DNA of 64,000 nt from Simkaniaceae bacterium (GTDB lineage: Bacteria > Chlamydiota > Chlamydiia > Chlamydiales > Simkaniaceae): NCBI GenBank assembly GCA_018399055.1, contig CP073762.1, positions 1,178,001-1,242,000 on the forward strand. The letters are read 5' to 3'. Below are positions 27,750 through 36,516 of this stretch, in pieces. Below the pieces are notes generated by a model. That model did not search any database and had not been told where the DNA came from. It worked only from the letters and a program-made list of their open reading frames with translations. Position numbers and translations under genes: made by a program. The first letter of the stretch is position 1. Every line of letters begins with the position of its first letter.

Positions 27750-28652
27750 TAGCTAAACACATGTAAAATGATCACTATTTTTCGTTTTCAAAAAGTTGCT
27801 CGATACTGACTTGAGTTTTTCGCCTTTTAGCTTTCTTTTCAGCCCATTTATGCTCAATAGGGTTTAGCTCAGGTGAATATGGAGGTAAGTAGATGAGAAT
27901 ATGGCCCGCTTTCTCAATATGCTTTTTCGTTTCAGCTCCTTTGTGGAAGGTTGCATTATCCATAACTAACACACTATTATTAGGTAGCTTAGGGATTAGG
28001 CTTTCTGTTACCCACCTATTGAAAATCGTTGTGTTGATATTGCCGGTAAATAAATCTGCTACTAGCAACTCCTTGTCTATTAAAGCTCCAATAACGTTAG
28101 TTCTACCTCTTGCCCCCAATCATGACTCCCATAACAACGTTTTCCTTTAGAAGAATATCCATACATACGAGGCATAGAGTGAGAAAAACCACTTTCATCT
28201 ATGAAAACTAAAGGATGGCCAGAGGATTTTAGTTCATTAGTTTCTTTGCAAAAGACAGATCGCTTTTCTGCGTCTGCCTTTGGATGATTGAGAGTTTTTT
28301 ATAGGTTACGTGCAAACGCTTCATAGCATGCCAAATCCCATTTTGAGTTACACCAAACTTCTTAGCTCTTTCATATTGGTACGCTTCAGGGTTGTCTTGA
28401 ATATCCTTTTTAAAGCTTCCATATTAATTTTTGTAGCAGGCTTATTCCTGATAGTTAATGGCTTAATGTTTTTAGACCACCTTAATATACTGGCCACTCC
28501 TACATCAAACCTCTTTGCTGTTTTTCTAAAACTCAACTTTTCTTTTTCTTTCACTGATAAAACTTTCATCCTAAAACCTAACGAATGGGTCACTTTCTAC
28601 CTCTGGTTTGTTTTAATCCTAAAAGTGTAATCAATTTATAACTATTTAGCTA
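27750..28652 (-). mobile_element. IS630-like element nested in the IS5-like transposase gene
   Basis: The 903-base element begins TAGCTAAA and ends TTTAGCTA, inverted copies of each other with weaker similarity for about 20 more bases inward. It is flanked by TA on both sides (27748-27749 and 28653-28654), as expected for IS630/Tc1-mariner elements that duplicate a TA. The host frame continues across when the element and one TA are removed. Confidence 0.85.
27775..28593 (-). pseudogene. IS630-like transposase with several frameshifts
   Basis: Read 5' to 3' on the minus strand: a helix-turn-helix start (LSFRKTAKRFDVGVASILRW), then in another frame DIQDNPEAYQYERAKKFGV, then HPLVFIDESGFSHSMPRMYG (first catalytic Asp), then in a further frame TNVIGALIDKELLVADLF, VLVMDNATFHK (second Asp) and LPPYSPELNPIEHKW (Glu), the classic IS630 DDE set. 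The frame changes fall at an A5 run (28407-28411), an A6 run (28295-28300) and a G5 run (28113-28117, C5 on the plus strand). One shift can be programmed in this family; three point to decay. Confidence 0.85.
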
Positions 28653-29024
28653 TATGTGCGATCAAAAAAAATAACATGAAGAAAAAAAATAAAGATCAAG
28701 ACCGATGGTACAGCTCTGTGCGGGCTCCCTATGAACGGGTTTTTTCGCAAAGAGAAAAACGAGTTCGTTACCAAGGAATTGCAAAAAATCAGTTTGCAGC
28801 TTTTATGCAGGCTATTTGCTATAACCTGAAGAGGCTAACGGTTCTAGATCCCCCAAATTTATGCCTCTTATAGGGAGGGGTGTGTCCAAATGGACTGAAT
28901 TTTCCAGTTCTCAACACTTATGAACCACAAAATCTATCAAAAAAGATCCAAAAATATATATTCTCCCAAACTCGAAACTTTTATATTCTGAAGGGCTCTA
29001 AATTTTTTGGTTCTCAACAGCCCC

Positions 29025-29029
29025 AAATT
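29025..29029. repeat. Target-site duplication of the IS5-like element (right copy)
   Basis: AAATT directly after the right end, identical to 27058-27062. Confidence 0.7.
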
Positions 29030-29057
29030 AATAAATCGAATCGAATTGGAGGTTAGA

Positions 29058-29429
29058 GTGTCTATAGAAACTGTATCATCTGAGCCAAGTGTGACCAATG
29101 GTAATGAAGAAGAAAAAGTAACTGGGGACTTGAATGGTCGAGAAGTGGAGATTCAGGAACATAAAGAAAAGGCTAATGAGAAAATAACGGATTTTGTAAA
29201 AGAATCTATTATAGCGGGTTATACAGCAGGTGGGGCAATTGTAGCTGGTGCTGTTGCTGGTGCGATTGTGGTTCCCATAGTTGTTTATGATGCAAGTAAA
29301 AAACTTATTGAAGCATGCAAAGAGTATGAAGAAGCTGTAATATTAGAAAATGAAGCTATGGGTTTGGATAAATTTGGAAACTCCATTGATAATGAAAATG
29401 ATAGAGATTCATGGGATAGGGGCTATTGA
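29058..29429 (+). CDS. Hypothetical protein with a Gly/Ala-rich membrane segment
   Basis: A 123-residue protein. I chose the GTG at 29058 because GGAGG lies five bases before it; the longer frame would begin inside the insertion sequence. The first 50 residues are acidic and polar; residues about 55-80 (AGYTAGGAIVAGAVAGAIVV) form a glycine-zipper-like membrane segment; then a charged amphipathic helix follows. Such a layout occurs in small pore-forming peptides, holins and secreted effectors, but no family is recognised. Its stop overlaps the next ATG by one base, so the pair is co-translated. The IS5-like element ends only about 30 bases upstream and may have displaced its promoter. Confidence 0.65.
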   Translation: MSIETVSSEPSVTNGNEEEKVTGDLNGREVEIQEHKEKANEKITDFVKESIIAGYTAGGAIVAGAVAGAIVVPIVVYDASKKLIEACKEYEEAVILENEAMGLDKFGNSIDNENDRDSWDRGY

Positions 29430-29854
29430 TGAAAAATATTAAACTTAACGTTCCAAAAATATGGTGCAATCTCTACTTTTTCAAATTTTTAGTTATGGTT
29501 GTTTATGAAAAATATAACATAGGTTTTTTGGCACCTTGGAATTATATACAGTCAAAAACTTGGTTTTTTAATGTTTTATATTTTTCTTCATTTAGTTTCT
29601 TTACATGGGCTTTTTTTTATTTTCCATATATTAAAAAAGGGACAAAAATCTTGTTTATTCAAATTTTAATAAATTTAATAGTAATCCCTTTGTTTATCAT
29701 CGAATCAATCAAATGTTTTAATAAACAAGGTTTCAGCGCCTTATCAATCCTTAACTTTCTGTGTATTATTTTTTCATTAATTTATATATATTTTTCTATA
29801 AACTTTTTCAAAATCAATAGGTCTGTAAGGAGAGTGGCTTTATTGGAAAAATAA
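29429..29854 (+). CDS. Small four-helix membrane protein
   Basis: A 141-residue protein with four likely membrane segments (near 14-30, 48-70, 74-97 and 103-125) and few charged residues between them. The coding sequence is strikingly AT-rich compared with the genes on either side, which suggests recent arrival. It overlaps the preceding gene by one base. A strong hairpin covers its last codons. The pairing of a small Gly-zipper protein with a four-helix partner is similar in form to toxin or bacteriocin plus immunity pairs; this is layout only. Confidence 0.65.
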   Translation: MKNIKLNVPKIWCNLYFFKFLVMVVYEKYNIGFLAPWNYIQSKTWFFNVLYFSSFSFFTWAFFYFPYIKKGTKILFIQILINLIVIPLFIIESIKCFNKQGFSALSILNFLCIIFSLIYIYFSINFFKINRSVRRVALLEK

Positions 29855-29870
29855 TTTTTCCAATAAAGCC
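29836..29870. terminator. Strong bidirectional terminator
   Basis: GGCTTTATTGGAAAA, a four-base loop, then TTTTTCCAATAAAGCC: a 15-bp perfect stem with A and T runs on both sides. It includes the stop codon of the membrane-protein gene and lies 18 bases beyond the end of recF on the other strand, so it can end both transcripts. Confidence 0.8.
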
Positions 29871-29888
29871 CTTAGGGGCCATAAGATC

Positions 29889-30947
29889 TTATGTGGTTTT
29901 TTGCAGTAACTTTCCTTTTTCGATATGGAGCGTGCCCCATTCATCTTCTTCGGGGGATGTAAGAAGAACCTGCCCAAAAGAGGAGAGTCTTTCTTGGAGG
30001 GCCTTTGTTCGAGTGGGGTCAAGGTGAACCCCAAAATCATCGATTGAAAACAAAGGGTTGACTTCGGTTTGCATTTTGAGCTCATTCCATTCTGCCATTT
30101 TAAGAGCCGCAATACAAGTGCGCTTTTGTCCTTCACTTGCAAAGGATTTTGCTTCACGTTTGTTATAGGTAATATGAAGGTCGTCGCGGTGGGGACCAAT
30201 CAAGGTGCTCCTGACGATGAGTTCTTTAGGTCGCTGTTTCCGATAAAGGGCTTCAATTTGATCCTGTTTATTTAAGGAAATTGAAGGCTCATAATGGAGG
30301 TCGAAAGTATCTTGACCCTCAGAAAGAAAGTGAGCATAGGTTTCTACTTGGGGGCGGAGGGCCTCAATCAATTGTTTGCGTCTATGCATGAGATATCGGG
30401 CCGAATCAGACATCATCTGTTCCCAGCTCTCAATCGCTTGTTCTGACTTAATTTTTAGAAGAGCATTTCTATGTTTCATCGCTTTGTGATACCGCATCAA
30501 ATGGTGAACATAGAGGGGATCGGTCTGGGCAAGTTGAATATTAAGAAAGCGTCGTCTCTCTTGAGGAGAACCTGATATTAATGCGCTGTCTTTAGGCGAA
30601 TAGAGAACAGAGGGGAGAATCCCTAGGACATGGGAAAAGCTTTGAAACTGCGTGGCATTATAATGGATCCTACGGTTTTTTCCATCAAAGCCGATTCCCA
30701 AACTTTGTTCGACGTTGTCGCGGATAAAGTGGGCTTCAACATAAAAATGGTTTGCCCCGCTTCGAATAAGATCGGTAAGATGGGTTGTTAAAAACGAGCG
30801 ACCAGTGCTGAGAAGATAAAGGGCTTCTAATAGACTTGTTTTTCCTGCTCCATTCTTCCCTTGAATAAGATTTAACCCTTCAGAGAGGGGCAACTCAGCC
30901 TCTTCGTAATTTCGAAAATTGCGTAATATGAGTCCTGTTACCTTCAT
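29889..30947 (-). CDS. recF: DNA replication and repair protein RecF
   Basis: An SMC-like ATPase that helps load RecA at gaps. The 352-residue protein has Walker A GKNGAGKTSLLEAL near residue 30, the signature-like FASEGQKRTCIAAL near 270 and Walker B LFSIDDFGVHLD near 305. The ATG shares one base with the stop of dnaN, so they are co-translated. The order smpB-dnaN-recF is that of Chlamydiae. Confidence 0.95.
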   Translation of the reverse strand: MKVTGLILRNFRNYEEAELPLSEGLNLIQGKNGAGKTSLLEALYLLSTGRSFLTTHLTDLIRSGANHFYVEAHFIRDNVEQSLGIGFDGKNRRIHYNATQFQSFSHVLGILPSVLYSPKDSALISGSPQERRRFLNIQLAQTDPLYVHHLMRYHKAMKHRNALLKIKSEQAIESWEQMMSDSARYLMHRRKQLIEALRPQVETYAHFLSEGQDTFDLHYEPSISLNKQDQIEALYRKQRPKELIVRSTLIGPHRDDLHITYNKREAKSFASEGQKRTCIAALKMAEWNELKMQTEVNPLFSIDDFGVHLDPTRTKALQERLSSFGQVLLTSPEEDEWGTLHIEKGKLLQKTT

Positions 30948-32047
30948 TAGGTAGGAGCAAGACGCATCGGCATGATCACAAAGTTTGCGGTCGTTGAATC
31001 GGTTATTAGCCCAGGGTTATGGGGGGTTGTGATCGCAAAATTCACTGTCTCATCCTTGCAATGACGGAGGATATCATGAAAAAAGAAGGGGTTGAAAGCG
31101 ATATCAAAGGTCTCGCCTGAATAATCAACAGGCATTGAAACCTTTCCATCACCGATTTCGCTGGAGTTTGCAGTCAGAGTCAATTCGCCAGGAGAAAGGG
31201 AAAATTGTACTGAGTGGCTTTTGTCTGTTGTAAAAAGAGCGACTTGCTTGAGAAGAGTCATTAGCTCTTCGCGGTGGAGTATTAGCTTGTGAGTACTTTC
31301 TTTTGGGATAACCCTTTCAACATCAGGGTAGTCTCCAGAAAGAAGTTTTGTAATCATCACAGTTGGACCGGACTCGATCCCAATTTTATCGTTCATGAGG
31401 CTTATTTTAACGGCTTCATCACCATCAATTGATTTCACAATTTCTTCAACAGCTTTCAAGGGTATTAGATAGCTATTTTTATGTTCTGGATTGACATCAA
31501 TGGAAGTATTGACTCTTGCGAGCCGTTTTCCATCGGTCCCTATGAAGGTGGCATTGCTGCTTTCTATCATCATCAGGACCCCATTGAGCACATGGCGGCT
31601 ATCTTCACGAGCAGCGGCAAAGACCGACTTCGATAGCATCTCTTTAAATGCGTCAGGAGCCATCTCAAAATGATCACCTTGATTTAAGTCAGGAAAAGAA
31701 GGAAATTCACTGCTGTTAATTCCATTGAGACGGAATTGTGAGGTACCTGCCTTCACATAAGCAATTTCGTCTGCGCTAGCTGAAATTTCAATTTCAGGAG
31801 TCGTAAGTTCTCGAACGAGTTGGAAAAATCGACGAGCAGGAAGGGTGATGGTCCCTTCTTCAGAGATGCTAGCTTCCATTTGAGCTCTCATGCTTACGGT
31901 TAAGTCAGTGGCGCTAATGGTCAAGATTCCGTTTTCCGCTTCAATCAGGACATTTGCAAGGATTGGTATCGCTGGCTTGCTAGAAACAACGCTTTGAATT
32001 TTACCAATAAGACTCGCCAGTTCAGGCCGGGAGATAGTGACTTTCAT
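30947..32047 (-). CDS. dnaN: DNA polymerase III beta subunit (sliding clamp)
   Basis: The ring that tethers DNA polymerase III to DNA. The 366-residue protein has three clamp domains; SAAREDSRHVLNGVLM marks the second domain, and the C-terminus NFVIMPMRLAPT carries the partner-binding cleft (MPMRL). Length and motifs are normal. It is upstream of recF with a one-base overlap; no dnaA is beside it, as usual in Chlamydiae. Confidence 0.96.
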   Translation of the reverse strand: MKVTISRPELASLIGKIQSVVSSKPAIPILANVLIEAENGILTISATDLTVSMRAQMEASISEEGTITLPARRFFQLVRELTTPEIEISASADEIAYVKAGTSQFRLNGINSSEFPSFPDLNQGDHFEMAPDAFKEMLSKSVFAAAREDSRHVLNGVLMMIESSNATFIGTDGKRLARVNTSIDVNPEHKNSYLIPLKAVEEIVKSIDGDEAVKISLMNDKIGIESGPTVMITKLLSGDYPDVERVIPKESTHKLILHREELMTLLKQVALFTTDKSHSVQFSLSPGELTLTANSSEIGDGKVSMPVDYSGETFDIAFNPFFFHDILRHCKDETVNFAITTPHNPGLITDSTTANFVIMPMRLAPT

Positions 32048-32096
32048 AGGTCCTCTAAATTAATTTCCCCTAGAGTAAGAAATAGGGGATGGGTTG

Positions 32097-32552
32097 TCAA
32101 CTTTTTAACGCCCGCTCCATCGATCTTTTGTGCTCTCGTTCTTTAATTGCAGAGCGCTTGTCGTGTTGCTTCTTGCCGCGGGCAACGGCAATTTTTACTT
32201 TAGCTCTACCCCGCTTAAGATAGATAGCGAGGGGAATAATCGTGAGTCCCTTCTCCTGAATCGAGCGTTTCAACTTTTCGATTTCCCTTTTGTGAAGGAG
32301 GAGTTTTCGGTCCCGTTTCTCTTCATGGTTGTGGATGTTGCCGAAAGAATAGGGGGCAATCGAAGCGCCCTTAAGCCAAGCCTCCATCTTATCAATGATC
32401 ACATAAGCTTCTTGAAGAGATCCCCCATGATCTCTAAGAGACTTAATTTCAGTCCCTTGAAGAGACATTCCAGCTTCAAGGGCTTCTAAAATCTCATAAT
32501 CATGACGGGCCCGCCGATTAGAAACTAATTCAGATTCACTCTTCTTGTTCAT
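32097..32552 (-). CDS. smpB: SsrA-binding protein SmpB
   Basis: Binds tmRNA and takes it to stalled ribosomes. The 151-residue protein shows [20 protein letters not shown], then [19 protein letters not shown] and the basic C-terminal tail [21 protein letters not shown], all standard for SmpB. It is upstream of dnaN on the same strand after about 50 bases. Confidence 0.96.
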   Translation of the reverse strand: MNKKSESELVSNRRARHDYEILEALEAGMSLQGTEIKSLRDHGGSLQEAYVIIDKMEAWLKGASIAPYSFGNIHNHEEKRDRKLLLHKREIEKLKRSIQEKGLTIIPLAIYLKRGRAKVKIAVARGKKQHDKRSAIKEREHKRSMERALKS

Positions 32553-32639
32553 CTCTCATATTCTCCCAAGAAAATCCATTGCCATCAAGGAAAATCTTCT
32601 TCTTGTGATTTTGAAGAAATCCTTGTATTATGTTCCACC

Positions 32640-32803
32640 TAGGCAGCGTACCTAACAGATTTCCTTCAAGTTGCGCCTAGCTTGTTTTGTAGAGCAAAGC
32701 ACGGAAATCGATGACAACTTAGTCAAGTTGCCGAGATTGAGTGCAAAGCTATACGAAAAAAGATGAGTTAAATTGAAGAAAAATCTTTTAGGTACGCTGC
32801 CTA
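32640..32803. repeat. Short element with 16-bp perfect inverted ends (MITE-like)
   Basis: TAGGCAGCGTACCTAA (32640-32655) is repeated exactly in inverted form at 32788-32803, and the similarity extends inward to about 30 bases on each side (AGATTT and CTTCAA in common). The 164-base unit has no gene, and its middle can fold further (CAACTT/AAGTTG near 32714-32729). It sits between smpB and the lipoprotein gene, whose start is 16 bases after the right end, so it may carry that gene's promoter. Confidence 0.55.
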
Positions 32804-32818
32804 AACTAAGGGTATGGA

Positions 32819-33283
32819 ATGAAAAAGTTATGGATTGTAGGGCTTGCTCTACTAATGGTCGGATGTTCAACTGCTACCACCTATCACGCAAAAGATTTTC
32901 ACGGAGAAGGATATGGGGATTATCGTCTGTCAGCAGATAGGTTTACCGTCACTTTTCGAGCCAATGAGCAGACAGAACCCGAAGATGTTCGAAGATTTGC
33001 TCTAAGGCGTGCATCAGAAGTCGCTACCAATTATGGATACAGGTATTTTATCGTTGAGCAGGAAAGGGATTTATCGCGCACGAGCACGGTTAAGTCTAAA
33101 GAAGAAAGGGTTACCTCTTTCATAGACTTGCTGGAAGGAAAAGAAGATCCGCAAGAAAAGATTATTGTGAGAGAAAGAGAAGTTCAAAAGCCTGCTATGG
33201 AGCTTATGATTCGCTGCTATAATGAGAAGCCAAAACAAGACGTTATTGATGCCTACCAGTTCCTCGCTTACCAGGCGTCTTAA
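32819..33283 (+). CDS. Lipoprotein of unknown function
   Basis: A 154-residue protein with a lipoprotein signal peptide, MKKLWIVGLALLMVGCSTA, with the lipobox Cys at residue 16. The mature part has a YHAKDFHGEGYGDYRLSAD segment followed by FRRFALRRASEVATNYGYRYF-like helix-strand sequence (residues about 60-80), as in the CC0125/CC1285-type small lipoproteins. It probably sits in the outer or inner membrane facing the periplasm. Its 3' end overlaps the convergent TerC gene by 41 bases. Confidence 0.8.
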   Translation: MKKLWIVGLALLMVGCSTATTYHAKDFHGEGYGDYRLSADRFTVTFRANEQTEPEDVRRFALRRASEVATNYGYRYFIVEQERDLSRTSTVKSKEERVTSFIDLLEGKEDPQEKIIVREREVQKPAMELMIRCYNEKPKQDVIDAYQFLAYQAS

Positions 33284-33947
33284 GAAGGCCGTAAACAAAG
33301 AATAGAATAATTCCGCACCAGAAGATGGGCTCTGTCCATGTGGGGACTCCCTTAACAAGTACGTCTAAAAGGAGTTTCAAGCCAATCCACCCTACGATGA
33401 GATGCGCTCCTATTTCTAGACGGGGATATTTATCGATGAGATCGGTGAAGATACGTGCAGCAAAGCGCATTAAAATCAGTCCTGATATCCCTCCGACATA
33501 CACGATCCAGATCTTTGGTGGGAATTCATTATGCTGGAAGGATATTCCGATCAAGGCAAGTCCCGCCAATATAGAGTCGATCGCAAAGATAAAATCGGTA
33601 AATTCAACCATAACGACAGTGCCCCAAAAGCTTCTTTGTTTGGGAGCCCGCATTCCAGCGCGGTGTCTTGAGAGAATGTGCGATAATGCTAAATAGATCA
33701 AATAGGCTCCCCCGACAAGCTGCACCCAATATAGCTGAATGAGGTAGGCAGCACTCAAGACACCAATAGCCCTTAGAACAACTGCTGAAACTAGTCCAAT
33801 AAACAGTGCTTTTTGGCGAAGCTGGTGAGGAAGTCCTCTAACAATAATAGCGATAGCTAGGGCATTGTCTAAAGAGAGAATCCCTTCTAAGAAAATCAAG
33901 GTGATAAGGCGAGGAATATCAACGAGTGAAAAGGTTTGATCTAACAT
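33243..33947 (-). CDS. TerC-family integral membrane protein
   Basis: A 234-residue protein with seven or so membrane helices. The family mark is LEGILSLDNALAIAII near residue 20 and the matching EFTDFIFAIDSILAGLA near 115, whose Asp residues probably bind a divalent metal. TerC proteins take part in Mn2+ export or in metal loading of secreted proteins, and in tellurite resistance in some species. The 3' end overlaps the lipoprotein gene on the other strand by 41 bases. Confidence 0.88.
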   Translation of the reverse strand: MLDQTFSLVDIPRLITLIFLEGILSLDNALAIAIIVRGLPHQLRQKALFIGLVSAVVLRAIGVLSAAYLIQLYWVQLVGGAYLIYLALSHILSRHRAGMRAPKQRSFWGTVVMVEFTDFIFAIDSILAGLALIGISFQHNEFPPKIWIVYVGGISGLILMRFAARIFTDLIDKYPRLEIGAHLIVGWIGLKLLLDVLVKGVPTWTEPIFWCGIILFFVYGLLKTPGKRGTGRHQ

Positions 33948-33975
33948 ACCTTTTATTTAGCATATCGGGGATTTT

Positions 33976-35421
33976 CTACCCAAACATCGATTGGCCAAGA
34001 GGAGTAATGCGGAGACAATCTTTCCCTTCAAACGAACCGCTTGCGATGATCCCCCCTTCAAAAAGCCAGTTAAAGATCACCTTGCGGATCAAAGCAAGTT
34101 CTTCTTCAGAGTAATCAGGAAGGGAATACTTCCAATACCGGCCTGTTTTTTTCAGCGACATTTTACTGTTTTCTGAAATAGGGGCGATGATACCTTTCAA
34201 AAATTCATCAAAAAGGACCCATCCTGAACCAATAATCCGTCCGATACTCTTTTCGATTTCGTGAATATTACGTTCAGTGCAAATCTCTTTTGGAAACTCA
34301 GAGAAAGTGTATTTGCTCAGTGTTTGTTTATAGGTATTGAGGGCTCGTTTTTCAATAGGGAGGGTGAGCCATTCTTCAGCATCTTCAGCTGGGAGGAGTT
34401 GGTTGTTTTCGATCCGTGCAAGTTTTAGAAAGAGTAGTTTGTTAAGAGCTCGTCCCATATATTCATTAAAGAGCGCTTGTCCCTCTTCACTCTTTAGATC
34501 AAAACCTTTGCACTGTTTAGCGATTTGAGAAGCCGCGCTTTTTTCGAAGACCCATTCCTCGTTTTGGTCGAGACGTGCGAAGAGAGGTTTGGTCATAGAA
34601 AGAGCAAGAATGGTTGATAGGTCTTCGGCAAAAGAGAAGTCATGGGGACGTGTCCGATTGACCTGCCCCTTTTTAGAGATTTCCTTGGGCTGACTTTCCT
34701 TTAGGAAATTGAGATAATCTTTCCATTCTTTAAACAGAGTGACAACTTCTACCCATTCATCTCCGCTTTTTTCGTAGACGAGACAACAGACCAAATTGAA
34801 CTCTAGATTGAGGAGGTGTTCTTCAAAAACCTCTTCACTTAACTCATATTTCTTCCGAATGTCATCAGAATACATCTTGTAGGCTGGGGCACCAAATAGA
34901 TCTGTAATGATTCCGTTGAGCACTGGATCGCCGAGATTTAGCTCTGATAAATATCTCTGAAATATCTGGGGGGTTTCTAGGTATTTTTCAATCAGAGAGT
35001 TGAAAATATTATTTGATGTTCGAGGGATTGGGTACCAATTCGGTAGGACATGAATCGGTACCTTCTTAAGGAGTGCCTGCAAAAACTCCATCCCGGGTGT
35101 AAAATCATCCTCAAATTTTTGAATCTGAGTTTCAAAGTATTTTCGCATTTCCTTATCGACAACAACCGTATCCTCTTCTATCTTAAAGAGATCGGTTTTA
35201 GATAGTTTGTCTAGGATAAGCTGTAATTCATCTAAATTCTTATCGAGCTGACTCACAAGACGACTAATTGGAATTCTTTGAGAACTGTAAACAATTTCTT
35301 CTAAGACCTCTAGATCTTCAGGAGAAAAGTGTGACATCAAGACACGATTCTGAATATCTTTCTGATAATCATAATCTTCGAGGTTAATCTTATTCTTTCT
35401 AAAGATATTGGTCTCTGTCAT
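33976..35421 (-). CDS. Conserved chlamydial hypothetical protein
   Basis: A 481-residue soluble protein, acidic and helical. Residues about 35-95 (FSPEDLEVLEEIVYSSQRI, then LDELQLILDKLSKTDLF) look like a winged-helix segment, and the C-terminus (YSEEELALIRKVIFNWLFEG, then CLRITPLGQSMF) looks like a second one. This could mean a DNA- or protein-binding role, but no family name is certain. It stands 28 bases upstream of the TerC start on the same strand and may be co-transcribed with it. Confidence 0.7.
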   Translation of the reverse strand: MTETNIFRKNKINLEDYDYQKDIQNRVLMSHFSPEDLEVLEEIVYSSQRIPISRLVSQLDKNLDELQLILDKLSKTDLFKIEEDTVVVDKEMRKYFETQIQKFEDDFTPGMEFLQALLKKVPIHVLPNWYPIPRTSNNIFNSLIEKYLETPQIFQRYLSELNLGDPVLNGIITDLFGAPAYKMYSDDIRKKYELSEEVFEEHLLNLEFNLVCCLVYEKSGDEWVEVVTLFKEWKDYLNFLKESQPKEISKKGQVNRTRPHDFSFAEDLSTILALSMTKPLFARLDQNEEWVFEKSAASQIAKQCKGFDLKSEEGQALFNEYMGRALNKLLFLKLARIENNQLLPAEDAEEWLTLPIEKRALNTYKQTLSKYTFSEFPKEICTERNIHEIEKSIGRIIGSGWVLFDEFLKGIIAPISENSKMSLKKTGRYWKYSLPDYSEEELALIRKVIFNWLFEGGIIASGSFEGKDCLRITPLGQSMFG

Positions 35422-35762
35422 TGAATTCCTATTCTTTGTAAAATTACAATTTGAACTGCCTTACAGCCATAATAATATGAAAGTACATTATTTATTGCAA
35501 GCGCCAAGTAAAATAATAAATTTATATCTATTATATTATCCTCCCTGTTTGATCGACGGCAAATTTATGAAAAAGATTTGACACAACAAAATATAATCGG
35601 TATCCACTCAGCTCCCCATCGGGCTGAGAACTGAACGGACACTGTCCTGGAACCAAACTTTTATTTATTCTGTTAGATATATTTAAAAATAAAACAATAT
35701 GGATTTTTATAAAACTGATATAGATTTAATGTAGTTTCAGATACTTTTATCAATCAAACGGC
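35422..35762. other. AT-rich gap without a gene
   Basis: 341 bases with stops in all frames. The only structure I see is TCAGCTCCCCATCGGGCTGA near 35609-35628, which can form a short imperfect hairpin without a T-run. It may hold the promoter of the minus-strand gene and remnants of the 5' part of the following broken gene. Confidence 0.5.
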
Positions 35763-36516
35763 ATGAGGATGTTTGGTTCCATAGAATATATCCTCATTTC
35801 TCACGGAAATAGATTAGGGATAACAAATGTTGCTCTGGAGTCCAAACAGGCCTTAGAGGCTGCAGCGAGTGAGAAAAGGCAGCTACAAGAAAGGAAAGGT
35901 CAGCTTTTTTTTAATGCTATTGGATCGCGCAAGTCTTTTACAGAGAGAATTAATAGACTTAGTCCATTACTGCAAGATCCCAGGATGTGGTGTATCAGTA
36001 AATGATGTCTACGGACAACTAGTTAAGGGTTATATGAGCTTAGGTTTGGTAATCGAAAATCTGCAGACAAATGATTTTGAAGCAGTACGGCAGCTTGAAT
36101 CAATGATCAACTTCTATGAAAATCTACCTCTACCGGATGAGGAAGACAAAAAATTCGTCAAAGAGTTGCGTCCAGTACTTGAGGTTAAGTTAGAAAGTTT
36201 TCTTGAATTAAATCGCTTGAGATTACGATGGAGAGAGCAAGTAGAAAATGACTACATCTCAGGGAAATGGAGTGTTAGGCCTTATCCAAGCAGTGATTCT
36301 GACCTTATGATCGCAGAAGAAACAAAAACCCGATTAAAAATAAGCTCTGATAGAGATGATCATATGCTGAAGCAGATCCTTCAAGATCTAAAATGCTCAG
36401 GTGGAAAAGATCGCAACTTCTATGCCGTGGGGGTAGCTCACATCGAGGACAAGTATCAAAATCTCCGTATCAAATTGGAAGAAAGTGGATGGAAGATTGT
36501 CTGTGTTCAGATGTAA
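35763..36516 (+). pseudogene. Probable frameshifted TraB/GumN-like gene
   Basis: Two overlapping frames read as one broken gene. The first (35763-36005) gives LGITNVALESKQALEAAA; the second (35869-36516) carries the rest and ends with FYAVGVAHIEDKYQNLRIKL and EESGWKIVCVQ, which resembles the C-terminal 'GAGH...L...G' end of TraB/PrgY/GumN-type proteins. The change of frame fits an indel at the T8 run at 35905-35912. The usual N-terminal part of such proteins is absent upstream. An intact shorter gene starting in the second frame cannot be excluded. Confidence 0.45.

Larger units (their letters stand above)
27123..28873 (+). pseudogene. IS5-like transposase, split by the nested element and internally shortened
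   Basis: The N-terminal part (27123-27749) holds the DUF772-like region (LLRLFKCLLLQFMENCSDRE, RWFCGFNLRDNTPDHTVF) and the first Asp of the DDE set in FTFVDATHLIAKAN. The C-terminal part (from 28655) holds DRWYSSVRAPYERVFSQ, with the catalytic Glu. Dropping the nested element and one TA copy rejoins the frame exactly, as GVHLCAIKKNNMK across the junction. Between the first Asp motif and YMDKGYC only about 50 residues remain; related transposases have markedly more there, so an in-frame internal deletion had probably already removed part of the core. The gene is dead in its present form. Confidence 0.85.
27063..29024 (+). mobile_element. IS5-like insertion sequence, interrupted by an IS630-like element
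   Basis: The ends are GGGACTGTTGAGAAC (27063-27077) and, inverted, GTTCTCAACAGCCCC (29010-29024), matching at 14 of 15 positions, and are flanked by a 5-base direct repeat AAATT. Its one transposase gene is split by a nested element at 27750-28652. A second, internal copy of the end (13 bases, exact match to TGTTGAGAACTGG) lies at 28904-28916, inside the right end. Without the nested element it would be about 1.06 kb. The exact subgroup is not certain. Confidence 0.8.

Noticed and set aside
28310-28630. A 106-codon plus-strand frame in the nested element
   Set aside because: It is antisense to the IS630-like transposase remnant, which has recognisable motifs.
29007-29057. Upstream start for the Gly-zipper protein
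   Set aside because: The first bases are inside the IS5-like right end; GGAGG five bases before the GTG at 29058 is a better start.
35609-35628. Possible terminator hairpin in the gap upstream of the broken TraB-like gene
   Set aside because: The stem is short and mismatched, has no T-run, and follows no gene end on either strand.
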